Assembly: GCA_015234115.1 (NCBI GenBank)
Contig: JADFWP010000029.1
Location: 1-32,812 of the forward strand
Direction of reading: 5' to 3'
Length of the DNA stretch: 32,812 nt
From: Magnetococcales bacterium
GTDB taxonomy: Bacteria > Pseudomonadota > Magnetococcia > Magnetococcales > Magnetaquicoccaceae
How positions within the stretch are numbered: the stretch's first letter is position 1; the number at the start of each line of letters is the position of its first letter. Below are positions 8,659 through 16,212 of this stretch, piece by piece. Under the pieces are notes generated by a model, which saw nothing but the letters and a program-made list of their open reading frames with translations, made no database searches and was not told the DNA's origin. Both the position numbers and the translations under genes were made by a program.

Positions 8659-11499
8659 ATGAAAAGAAAAAAAAACCAAATTGTCTCTCTGCGTGCTTTC
8701 ATGGCCGCGCAAAGCTTGCAAAGACGACTGGGAATCATGCTCTTCCTGGCAGTACTCGGGATCTTCGCAGCCGGAGAACTGACCCTGGAATCGAAAAAAC
8801 AGGGCATGATGGAAGATCGCCAGATTAAAACCCGCCATCTGGTCGAAACCGCACACCATATCTTGCAAACCTATTACGACAAACAATCCAAAGGAGAACT
8901 CACCGCTGCCCAGGCCCAGGATGCGGCCAAATCCATGGTCAGAAACCTGCGCTACGGGGACAACGACTATTTCTGGATCAACGACCTGAATGCCAAAATG
9001 GTGATGCACCCGATCAAACCGGAACTGGAAGGCAAAGACCTCTCGGAATTCAAGGATCCGGTCGGCAAGAAAATCTTTGTCGCCTTCGTGGAGGTGGCCC
9101 AGAAGCAGGGAGCAGGGTTTGTCGATTATCTGTGGGACCGCCCAATCGCCCAGGCCACCGAACGGATTCCAAAAATATCATACGTCATGTTGTTCAAGCC
9201 CTGGGGCTGGGTGGTCGGATCCGGCATCTATGTCGATGACATCAACCAGACCTTCCTCCACGACCTGACCCACCTGGCGGCCCAACTGGTCCTGATCGCC
9301 CTGGTCCTCTTTGGGGTGGCCATGTGGATCGCCCGCACCATTCTGTACCAGGTGGGCGGCGACATCCATCCGGTGGAACACGCCGTGCGTCAATTGGCTG
9401 CCGGGGACATGACCATCCGCATCCCAAGCCGCAACAACGCCCCGGCCACCGGCATCGCCGGCGCGGTCAACCAACTGGCAGACCGGCTGGAACGGATCAT
9501 GCGCCTGATCAATCTGCACTCCGGAGGCATCACGGCCTGCGTGAGCGAATTGGTCAAAATCCGCGACATGGTGGGTTCCGATGCCGACAAATCCCTCAAA
9601 ATCGTCCAGACCGTCTCCAGCAAAAACAGCGCGCTGGCCGAAGAGGTCCAAACGATCATCCGCTCCATCAGCCAGGAGAGCGAAAGCATCGATGCCATCA
9701 CTCTGGCGGCCAGCGAGGTCTCCAGCAACATCATCACCATCGCAGCCGGCGCCGAAGAGGCCAGCGCCAATATCGCCACCATGGCCGCTGCCGCCGAAGA
9801 GATCACTTCCAATATCGATGGCGTCAACCACAGTCTGGCCAAGGTGGATGAATCGGTCAAAAACGTGGCAACCTCCATCGACGGAATCACCTCCTCCCTC
9901 GAAGAGATCAATCGCCGCTGCCAAAGCGCCAGCAGCGAATCGGAAACCGCCCACACCCATGCGCTCGGCGTGCGCGAGGTGATGAATCGTCTCTCGGCCT
10001 CGGCCCAGGAGATCGGCGATGTGGTCGATATCATCAACAACATCGCCGAACAAACCAACATGCTCGCCCTGAACGCCTCGATCGAGGCCGCCGGAGCCGG
10101 AGACGCGGGCAAAGGATTTGCCGTGGTGGCCAACGAAGTCAAGGAACTGGCCCGGCAAACCTCGGACGCCACCCGACTGATCCTGGAAAAGATCCATCGC
10201 ATCCAGGGCAACACCCGCGAGGCCGCGGAGGCCAACTCCAGCGTGGCCCAGAGCATCGAGCGCATCAACGACGCCAACCGGGAAATCACCGATTCGGTCG
10301 AACTCCAGTCCGAAGCCATGGTCGCAATCTCCAAGGCCATGGACGAAGTGGCCACGGCGGCGGGCGATGTCACCCACGCGGCGCTGGAACTGGGCAGCGC
10401 CGCCCAGGAGGTGGCCCGCGCCGCCCAGGAGGCCGCAGCCGGAACCGGCGAGGTGGCCCGCTCCGCCTCGATGGTGGCCATGGCCGCCGAAGCCATGTCC
10501 AACAAAACCCAGGATGCCCTCATCCTTTCCCAGGATATCATGACCGCGACCCAGACCACCCTGGATGCCAACAGCGCGGTGCAGAACAATATGCAGGAAG
10601 CATCGACCATCGTGGCCATGACCCGTGGTTCGACCATCCAGTTCCGGCGCATGGGGGCGGTGCTCCAGGATATGTGTGGCGCCCTCTACGCAGCCCAGGC
10701 CGAATCCGATCTGGGCAAACCATGCTTCGACATCCGTGCCGTCAAGGGAGTGTTCCTGGAATGGCACAGCCGCATGGAGCAGGCCATTTCGCTGCGTGTC
10801 CAGTGGACGCCCGATCAATGGCCCAAGCCCGCCGACTCCCCCCTGCACGGCTGGATCCAGGCCATCGCCAACACCCCCTATGGCACTGCCGATCACGTCC
10901 GCGAAACCGTGCAATTGCATGACGCCATCATCGCCAAAGCCCTGGAGGCGTTGCAGATCATCCATCAGGAGGGTCGGCCGGGACGACAGAAAGCCGATGC
11001 CAAAGTCCTCGAATACCTCACCCTGCTGCGCCGGTTCTTCGCGCTGCTGGATCGCCTCTATCTGGAAGACGGAACGGAAATCCTGGAAGAAGCGGAGTTC
11101 TTCCCCTGGACGGATCGTCTGATGACCGGCATCCACGATGTCGATGAAGACCACAAGAAACTGGTCGCCATGGTCAATCAGATCCACCGCCTGCTCAAGG
11201 AGAGCGCGGGCAGCGAGGATGTCGGCAAGGTCATCCACGAACTGGCCGCCTACACCCAGTTCCACTTTGCCCGCGAAGAACGGATGTTCGATCAGTTCGG
11301 CTATCCGGACACCGCATCACACAAGGAAAAACACCTCCGATTGCTCAACGATGTCACCGGACTGATGCAAAAGTTCGCCGCCGGCGACTTTGCCGCGCCC
11401 ATGGATCTGTTGACCTTTGCCAAGGCATGGCTGATCGAACACATCATGGGCACCGACATGCGCTTTGGCCCCTTCCTGCGGGAGAAGGGGGTGAAATGA
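8659..11499 (+). CDS. Methyl-accepting chemotaxis protein with Cache sensor and C-terminal bacteriohemerythrin
   Basis: This 946-residue receptor has a first membrane helix at about 23-42. A single-Cache (sCache_2-like) periplasmic sensor follows at about 60-200, with motifs DNDYFWINDL and WGWVVGSGIYVDD. A second helix lies near 207-230, then a HAMP region and a long signalling coiled coil whose hairpin tip (EQTNMLALNASIEAA) lies near 463-477. Residues 690-775 weakly resemble a zinc-binding CZB domain but lack several ligands. The last 130 residues are a bacteriohemerythrin with the full ligand set: DEDH, HFARE, HKEKH and HIMGTD. It should couple a small-molecule signal and oxygen or redox state to CheA. 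It appears monocistronic. Confidence 0.95.
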   Translation: MKRKKNQIVSLRAFMAAQSLQRRLGIMLFLAVLGIFAAGELTLESKKQGMMEDRQIKTRHLVETAHHILQTYYDKQSKGELTAAQAQDAAKSMVRNLRYGDNDYFWINDLNAKMVMHPIKPELEGKDLSEFKDPVGKKIFVAFVEVAQKQGAGFVDYLWDRPIAQATERIPKISYVMLFKPWGWVVGSGIYVDDINQTFLHDLTHLAAQLVLIALVLFGVAMWIARTILYQVGGDIHPVEHAVRQLAAGDMTIRIPSRNNAPATGIAGAVNQLADRLERIMRLINLHSGGITACVSELVKIRDMVGSDADKSLKIVQTVSSKNSALAEEVQTIIRSISQESESIDAITLAASEVSSNIITIAAGAEEASANIATMAAAAEEITSNIDGVNHSLAKVDESVKNVATSIDGITSSLEEINRRCQSASSESETAHTHALGVREVMNRLSASAQEIGDVVDIINNIAEQTNMLALNASIEAAGAGDAGKGFAVVANEVKELARQTSDATRLILEKIHRIQGNTREAAEANSSVAQSIERINDANREITDSVELQSEAMVAISKAMDEVATAAGDVTHAALELGSAAQEVARAAQEAAAGTGEVARSASMVAMAAEAMSNKTQDALILSQDIMTATQTTLDANSAVQNNMQEASTIVAMTRGSTIQFRRMGAVLQDMCGALYAAQAESDLGKPCFDIRAVKGVFLEWHSRMEQAISLRVQWTPDQWPKPADSPLHGWIQAIANTPYGTADHVRETVQLHDAIIAKALEALQIIHQEGRPGRQKADAKVLEYLTLLRRFFALLDRLYLEDGTEILEEAEFFPWTDRLMTGIHDVDEDHKKLVAMVNQIHRLLKESAGSEDVGKVIHELAAYTQFHFAREERMFDQFGYPDTASHKEKHLRLLNDVTGLMQKFAAGDFAAPMDLLTFAKAWLIEHIMGTDMRFGPFLREKGVK

Positions 11500-11516
11500 C
11501 CGCTACGCAACCCACA

Positions 11517-11552
11517 ATAAAAAAGGGGGAAGAGCCTGCGCTCTCCCCCCTT
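11517..11552 (-). terminator. Intrinsic terminator for the 11597-12055 gene
   Basis: Read on the minus strand, a GC-rich stem of about 13 bp with one mismatch (AAGGGGGGAGAGC against GCTCTTCCCCCTT, loop GCAG) runs directly into TTTTTTATT. This is a standard rho-independent terminator 45 bases after the stop codon of the minus-strand gene. The same stem also lies just after the chemoreceptor gene on the plus strand, but has no U-run in that direction. Confidence 0.85.
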
Positions 11553-11596
11553 CCCTGATCTGCAACATCGCAAACGAACCGCTTGACCGCAACCCG

Positions 11597-12055
11597 TCAA
11601 CCAAACCGACCCATGGCATTGGTATAGGCGGTTCTGGCCAGTTCGGTCCGGTAGTGACCGCCAGCGGATTTCACATTGTAATTGAAGAAGGTGGCATTGG
11701 CGGATTGCTGGGCCAGACGCTGCTCGAAATCCACGGTGTTCCGGGTCAACTGCGGCGGCAGGGAGTCACCGGAATGGGGCGCGTTCTTGCCCGGCTTGGC
11801 AGGCGGAGCGCGGTCGGGCATGGAATCCGAACCCGACTGATCGGTCGAAGCATCATCCGGACTCAAGGCATCCCGCAAGACATTCTCGAAATCCGGCTGC
11901 GGTGCCCGATACTCGTCCGCCGCATTGCTCCGCTGCCACGGCAGACCCGGTGTGGCCTCACTGAGCGGAGTGACCAGCTCTTGCAGATTCTGCCTGAGAT
12001 TCAGCAGATTGGCCTTGAAAGCTTCGGATGATCCGATCATTCCCACGTTTGACAC
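11597..12055 (-). CDS. Hypothetical protein, faintly FlgB-like
   Basis: A 152-residue soluble protein with no signal peptide or membrane helix. I chose the GTG at 12055 because AGGAGA lies six bases upstream; longer versions would start inside a GC-rich repeat. The order of motifs recalls the flagellar rod protein FlgB: an N-terminal helix with RQNLQELVTPLSEATPG, then EYRAPQPDFENVLRDAL, a low-complexity Pro/Ser/Asp middle, and a C-terminal helix beginning NTVDFEQRLAQQSANAT. FlgB is usually about 135 residues and sits beside flgC and fliE, which are absent here. The similarity is my own pattern reading and could be wrong. It seems to be a single-gene unit with its own terminator. Confidence 0.65.
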   Translation of the reverse strand: MSNVGMIGSSEAFKANLLNLRQNLQELVTPLSEATPGLPWQRSNAADEYRAPQPDFENVLRDALSPDDASTDQSGSDSMPDRAPPAKPGKNAPHSGDSLPPQLTRNTVDFEQRLAQQSANATFFNYNVKSAGGHYRTELARTAYTNAMGRFG

Positions 12056-12191
12056 GGTCGTTCTCCTGTCAATATTCTGACCAACTGGCGCTTCAAAAAA
12101 TCCTCTATACGCCATAGGAGCAGTTACCGTGCCGAGTTCGGCATTCGCCTGACCATTTTTTAATTTCAACCGCAACCAGCCTGAAAGATAT

Positions 12192-12336
12192 ACACTTTTG
12201 AAAAAAAAGAGGGGGTCTGGGGGATTCGTCCCCCAGGGTTTTGACTTTAAACAAAACATCTTTAAAATGTTTTGCTTTTAGAGTCAAAACCCTGGGGGAC
12301 GAATCCCCCAGACCCCCTCTTTTCTTTCAAAAGTGT
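12192..12336. repeat. 145-bp nested inverted repeat, long copy of the palindrome family
   Basis: The outer arms (ACACTTTTGAAA against TTTCAAAAGTGT) enclose a GC-rich block, GAGGGGGTCTGGGGGATTCG, and its reverse complement. Those in turn enclose a CCCAGGGTTTTGACT arm and an inner AT-rich hairpin (CAAAACAT against ATGTTTTG). Apart from a single mismatch in the outer arm and small differences in the core, the two halves are complementary over about 70 bp. The block GGGGGACGAATCCCCC is shared with 612-675. It begins 22 bases downstream of the RelA-like gene and may end its transcript. Translated stretches across it are repeat artefacts, not genes. Confidence 0.9.
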
Positions 12337-12357
12337 CCCTCACGCGTTGGGAGCGGT

Positions 12358-13599
12358 TTACCAGCCCGGTTCCGGCGATCTTCTCACCGTTTTCTTGTAG
12401 TAAAGCAGCAGATCGTTGGCAAACTCCTCCACCGAGATACCCCTTAACGAAATATAGTTACGCACGTTCTTCTTGATGATCTCAACATTGCCGGTCCTGG
12501 CCAGCAGCACATAGAACAACACCAGCAACGACGAACCCTTGTGAATCAGCTCCACCGGCGTGGTGCGGGAGGAGTCGCCAAAGATGTTTTTCATCAATAC
12601 CAGAATGACGCTCTTGTGAGCGGTCAACTCCTCACGCAAACGCTCCTCCCGATCCAGGCCAAGGCGCAAAAAGACCTCGGACAGCGAGGAAACGAAATTG
12701 TCTCGGTAGACCAAGCGGGTTTCGTAATGATCGGCAATGGCCCGATCCATGTCGCGCACCACCGCATCGTTGAGAATGAAGCTCTCCAGACGGGTCGCGA
12801 ACGCGGCCTGGAGCTGCGGATCGACCGGCTTCGGCTCCTGGGAGATGGTCGCCTCCACCAACGGCGCGGCAATGGTCGGTTCAACCGGCAGACCCGGACC
12901 CGCGGCCACAGCGCCTGCCACGCCGACGGCCGGCATCCCCGTACCCGCCATCATGGCGTTCTGGTGCAGGATCTGATCCTTGATGCGCACCAGTTCCTCA
13001 TCGGCCATTTTGAGCAGATAAGAAATCTGCGCCAGCTTGTTGACGTTTTGTCCCGGCAGTCGCGACCGCCCCAACAGCATGTCAAAGATCCCTTTGACCT
13101 CGGACCAGGAGTGTTGCAGAACGGTACGAATCTCCAGTTCCGCCTTGAGGGAACCGAAACGTTGGTATTCCGGACGGGCATACTGCTCCGGCAACAGCTT
13201 GATGTCGAACCGGCGCGTATTGATGCCGAAACGATCCTGGTCCGGGTTCTCGTGCAGAGGCTGGAAGCAATCATCCAGGGCAAATTCTTTACTGATCAGA
13301 CTGACAGCCAATTCGATATCGTCAGAAAAATAGACCACCACCCGCACGGTAATCAGATTTTCAATATCCCGCAACCGACTATAATAACCGCCTTTCTCGG
13401 TAAGCATTTTCTTCAAGGTTGGCCTGGACATCAGGTCACCCGCAATGGCGCTGATCGGCAAGGTGGTCTTGTTGAACACCTCACCCAGATTGATCAACAA
13501 TCGCTCGTTGTAGGATCGATAAAGATCAAAGCTCTCATCGTATTGATCCATGAGATTGCTGATGTGCTGGGCATGAAGAAGAGGATTTTTGGCTTCCAT
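12358..13599 (-). CDS. RelA/SpoT-fold protein with degenerate synthetase motifs
   Basis: A 413-residue protein (419 from the GTG at 13617; neither start has a good ribosome site). Residues about 70-230 follow the (p)ppGpp synthetase fold of small alarmone synthetases: a central strand LITVRVVVYFSDD, then PEYQRFGSLKAELEIRT, then VLQHSWSEVKG. Key positions differ. The usual Asp-Leu-x-Gly-x-Arg is Asn-Leu-Ile-Thr-Val-Arg, and the Gly-Tyr-x-Ser-x-His motif is FGINTRRFDIK. The C-terminal 190 residues are helical and unrecognised, joined by an Ala/Pro/Gly-rich linker. It lies directly downstream of the pst operon terminator with its own promoter. It may sense nucleotides, or use another substrate, rather than make (p)ppGpp. 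Confidence 0.8.
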   Translation of the reverse strand: MEAKNPLLHAQHISNLMDQYDESFDLYRSYNERLLINLGEVFNKTTLPISAIAGDLMSRPTLKKMLTEKGGYYSRLRDIENLITVRVVVYFSDDIELAVSLISKEFALDDCFQPLHENPDQDRFGINTRRFDIKLLPEQYARPEYQRFGSLKAELEIRTVLQHSWSEVKGIFDMLLGRSRLPGQNVNKLAQISYLLKMADEELVRIKDQILHQNAMMAGTGMPAVGVAGAVAAGPGLPVEPTIAAPLVEATISQEPKPVDPQLQAAFATRLESFILNDAVVRDMDRAIADHYETRLVYRDNFVSSLSEVFLRLGLDREERLREELTAHKSVILVLMKNIFGDSSRTTPVELIHKGSSLLVLFYVLLARTGNVEIIKKNVRNYISLRGISVEEFANDLLLYYKKTVRRSPEPGW

Positions 13600-13673
13600 G
13601 GTTCGTTCGTTCTGCACCGATCGTTCAAGGATGAATACCTGGCTCGCCTCCTCGCGGGGCGCGGCTATCGTGC

Positions 13674-13702
13674 AGTATATGCAAACTTTCGGCCGTAAAC
13701 AA
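13674..13702 (-). promoter_or_regulatory. Sigma-70-like promoter of the RelA-like gene
   Basis: On the minus strand TTGTTT (13702-13697) and TATACT (13679-13674) are separated by 17 bp. Transcription would start near 13667, about 50-70 bases before the possible start codons. The -35 element overlaps the U-run of the pst terminator. Confidence 0.5.
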
Positions 13703-13731
13703 AAAAAAAGGTGACGAAACGCGCGTCACCT
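13701..13731 (-). terminator. Intrinsic terminator of the pst operon
   Basis: On the minus strand an 8-bp stem (AGGTGACG against CGTCACCT) with a 7-nt loop runs straight into nine T residues. It lies 29 bases after the last pstB stop codon, so it closes the pst transcript before the RelA-like gene. Confidence 0.92.
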
Positions 13732-13759
13732 GCAAATCAAGAAAAATTTTTGATCCAAA

Positions 13760-14572
13760 TCAACCGTAGCGACCCTCGATATAGTCGGCGGTCTCACGAT
13801 GAGCCGGAACCACGAAAAGCTGATCGGTCGGAGCGTGCTCCACCACCCGTCCCATCAGCATGAAGATGCATTCGTCACTGGCCCGTCTGGCCTGGGCCAT
13901 GTTGTGGGTGACGATCAGAATCGAATAGCGTCCACGCAACTCCCAGATCAACTCCTCAACCGCTGCGGTCCCCCTGGGATCCAGTGCCGAGCAGGGTTCA
14001 TCCATCAGCAGAATCAACGGCTTGACCGGCAGCAAACGGGCAATGCACAGTTTCTGCATCTCCTCCAGCGACAGCCCCACCGTGGCCTTGTGATCGAGCC
14101 GGTCTTTCACCTGATCCCAAAGCAGCACCTGACGCAACGCCTCCTCGACAATGCCGTCTGCCTCGCTTCGGGCAATCCGTCCTCCTTTCTCATGGTGAAT
14201 CCGATAGCCGAACAACACATTCTCCCGAATCGAGATCGGCAGCGGATTGGGACGCTGGAACACCATGCCCACCTGCTTGCGCAGTTGCGCCAACGATACG
14301 GTGGGCGCGTGGATGTCCTGCCGGAACAGCTCGATCGTCCCCTTGATGCGAACCGACCCAAGCCGCTCGTTGATCCGGTCCACACTGCGCAGCAAGGTGG
14401 ACTTGCCGCAACCGCTGGGACCGATCAGGCTGGTGATGATCCCCTGCCTGATCTTCAGGTTGACATCGAACAGCGCCTGAAAGGTGCCATACCACAAATT
14501 GAGATCGCGGGTCTGAATGGCCAACTCCGCAGAGGAATCCGCGGACACGACCCGCTGGAATCGGGGCATCAT
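13760..14572 (-). CDS. pstB: Phosphate ABC transporter ATPase PstB, signature-degenerate paralogue
   Basis: This 270-residue protein belongs to the PstB family and should power PstCA. Walker A (GPSGCGKST, about 48-56), the Q-loop (VFQRPNPLP), Walker B (ILLMDEPCSALDP) and the switch His (VTHNMAQA) are all intact. The signature motif, however, reads LSLEE where PstB normally has LSGGQ. Its start overlaps the stop of the other pstB gene (GGATGATG) and has GGAGG upstream, so the two are translated together. A homodimer would lack both signature halves, so it very probably works with the upstream PstB, which has LSGGQ. It is the last gene of the operon before the terminator. Confidence 0.95.
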   Translation of the reverse strand: MMPRFQRVVSADSSAELAIQTRDLNLWYGTFQALFDVNLKIRQGIITSLIGPSGCGKSTLLRSVDRINERLGSVRIKGTIELFRQDIHAPTVSLAQLRKQVGMVFQRPNPLPISIRENVLFGYRIHHEKGGRIARSEADGIVEEALRQVLLWDQVKDRLDHKATVGLSLEEMQKLCIARLLPVKPLILLMDEPCSALDPRGTAAVEELIWELRGRYSILIVTHNMAQARRASDECIFMLMGRVVEHAPTDQLFVVPAHRETADYIEGRYG

Positions 14573-15345
14573 CCGAACTTTCCTCCGAGATAATCGTGCG
14601 TGCGCGGATCCACAGCCCCACCGTTGAACAGCGCCTCGGTCTCCCCGATCTCGACGCACTCCCCGTCGAGAAAAAACGCGGTGCGATCCGCCAACCGATG
14701 GGCCTGCTGCACCAGATTGGTCACCAGAATGATGGTCATCTCGGCTTTCAACTCCCGGAGCACATCCTCGATCCGCATGGTGGTCACCGGATCGACCGCA
14801 ATGGAAAATTCATCCAGCATGAGAATCTCCGGACTTTGTGACAACGCGCGGGCAATGGTCAAACGCTGCTGCTGACCACCGGACAGCAGACTCCCCAGAT
14901 GATGGAGCCGATCCTTCACCTCGTCCCACAATGCGGCACGCCGCAGACAACGCTCCACCCGTTCATCCAGCTCCGCCCGACTCCCGGCAGTACCCGCCAG
15001 ACGCGGTGCCAGCGCCACATTGTCGTAAACCGTCAACGGCAACCCCACAGGCAGAGGAAAGACCACGCCGATCTTGCGACGCAAGGCATAGACATTGCGC
15101 CACGAACGGGTATCGATCCCGTTGATGCGGATCGATCCGCTCACGCGCATGTTGGAACGCATCTGATCCATGCGGTTGACGGCATTCAGAAACGAGGTCT
15201 TGCCGCTGTTGGCGGGTCCGATGATGCCAAAAATCTCATGCGCGCGCACCTCCAGCGCCACCTGACGCAGCACCGGCCGGTTGCCGTAGGAGATGGTCAG
15301 ATCCCTGACCTCGATCTTGTTGTGCCCGCTCCGGTCATCTACCAT
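14569..15345 (-). CDS. pstB: Phosphate ABC transporter ATPase PstB, Q-loop/H-loop-degenerate paralogue
   Basis: This 258-residue PstB-family protein keeps Walker A (GPANSGKTS, about residue 42), an exact LSGGQQQRL signature (about 152) and the Walker B Asp-Glu (LMLDEFSIAVDP). The Q-loop glutamine is replaced by Pro (VVFPLPVGLP, about residue 98). The switch histidine is replaced by Asn (VTNLVQQA, about residue 208). These residues normally position water and sense the gamma-phosphate, so its own ATP site should be inactive. Its defects mirror those of the following pstB. The start overlaps the end of pstA by 7 bp, with AGGA upstream. Its role is in the phosphate importer, as half of a predicted asymmetric heterodimer. 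Confidence 0.95.
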   Translation of the reverse strand: MVDDRSGHNKIEVRDLTISYGNRPVLRQVALEVRAHEIFGIIGPANSGKTSFLNAVNRMDQMRSNMRVSGSIRINGIDTRSWRNVYALRRKIGVVFPLPVGLPLTVYDNVALAPRLAGTAGSRAELDERVERCLRRAALWDEVKDRLHHLGSLLSGGQQQRLTIARALSQSPEILMLDEFSIAVDPVTTMRIEDVLRELKAEMTIILVTNLVQQAHRLADRTAFFLDGECVEIGETEALFNGGAVDPRTHDYLGGKFG

Positions 15346-16208
15346 TTCTTTTTCCTGCGCAGCCGCATCCGGATCCAGATGGCCACGCTATTCATCAACA
15401 GCACGATGCCGACCAGCACCAACGCCACACCGTAAGGGAGACTCTCCGGCACATTGGGCACCTGGGTGGTGACCACGAACAGATGCAACGCCAAAGCCAT
15501 GGTCTGATCAAACACGCTGCTGGGCAAAAAAGGCAGAAACATCGCCGCGCCGGTGAACATGATCGGCGCGGTCTCCCCGGCAGCCCGGGAGACCTGGAGA
15601 ATCACTCCGGTGAGAATGCCGGTAAAGGCATTGGGCAGCACCACATGCCAGATGGTTTGCCAACGGGTGGCCCCCATGTTCCAGCAGGCTTCGCGAAACG
15701 AACGGGGCACGGATTGCAACGACTCCCACGACGACACGATCACCACCGGCAAAGTCATGATGGCCAGGGTGAGACTGGCGGCCAGGATGCTGGTTCCGAA
15801 CCGGAAAAAAACCACGAACGCCCCGACCCCGAACAGCGCATGCACAATGGAAGGAACACCGGCCAGGTTGATGGTGGCCAGTTGGATCAATCGCGTGAGC
15901 AGATTGTCCGGGGCATATTCGCTCAGGTAAATCGCCGCCGCCACCCCGAGGGGAACCGAAGCCAACAGCGAAACCGTCACCAGCCAGATGGTCCCGAACA
16001 ACGCCGGAAAAATCCCCCCTTCGGTCATGCCGTTGGTGGGATCGTGAAACAAAAAGGACCAGCTGATGATGCCGGACCCCTTCACCAGCAAGGTGCCCAC
16101 AATCAGCACGACCGGCACAATCAAAAAAAACAGCATGACCCCGAACAGAAACTGCACACGCTTCTGGATCCGTTCGTTCTTGTGATTGATCAGGGTTGGC
16201 CCGAACAT
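15339..16208 (-). CDS. pstA: Phosphate ABC transporter permease PstA
   Basis: This 289-residue integral membrane protein forms half of the phosphate channel. About six hydrophobic helices are visible. The cytoplasmic coupling segment that docks on the ATPase has the usual form (FREACWNMGATRWQTIWHVV), followed by SRAAGETAPIMFTGAA, a PstA hallmark. I chose the ATG at 16208, four bases after the pstC stop with AGGGATAGGA upstream; longer versions would run into pstC. It lies in the operon phoU-pstC-pstA-pstB-pstB. Confidence 0.96.
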   Translation of the reverse strand: MFGPTLINHKNERIQKRVQFLFGVMLFFLIVPVVLIVGTLLVKGSGIISWSFLFHDPTNGMTEGGIFPALFGTIWLVTVSLLASVPLGVAAAIYLSEYAPDNLLTRLIQLATINLAGVPSIVHALFGVGAFVVFFRFGTSILAASLTLAIMTLPVVIVSSWESLQSVPRSFREACWNMGATRWQTIWHVVLPNAFTGILTGVILQVSRAAGETAPIMFTGAAMFLPFLPSSVFDQTMALALHLFVVTTQVPNVPESLPYGVALVLVGIVLLMNSVAIWIRMRLRRKKKW

Positions 16209-16212
16209 GTTC

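Noticed and set aside
9178-11265. A 695-codon minus-strand frame rich in Gly, Asp and His
   Set aside because: It is the complement of the chemoreceptor gene and matches no family.
12105-12447. Short frames encoding KTLGDESPRPPLFFQK-like peptides on both strands
   Set aside because: They are translations of the GC-rich palindrome, identical on both strands because the DNA is symmetrical, and have no ribosome site of their own.
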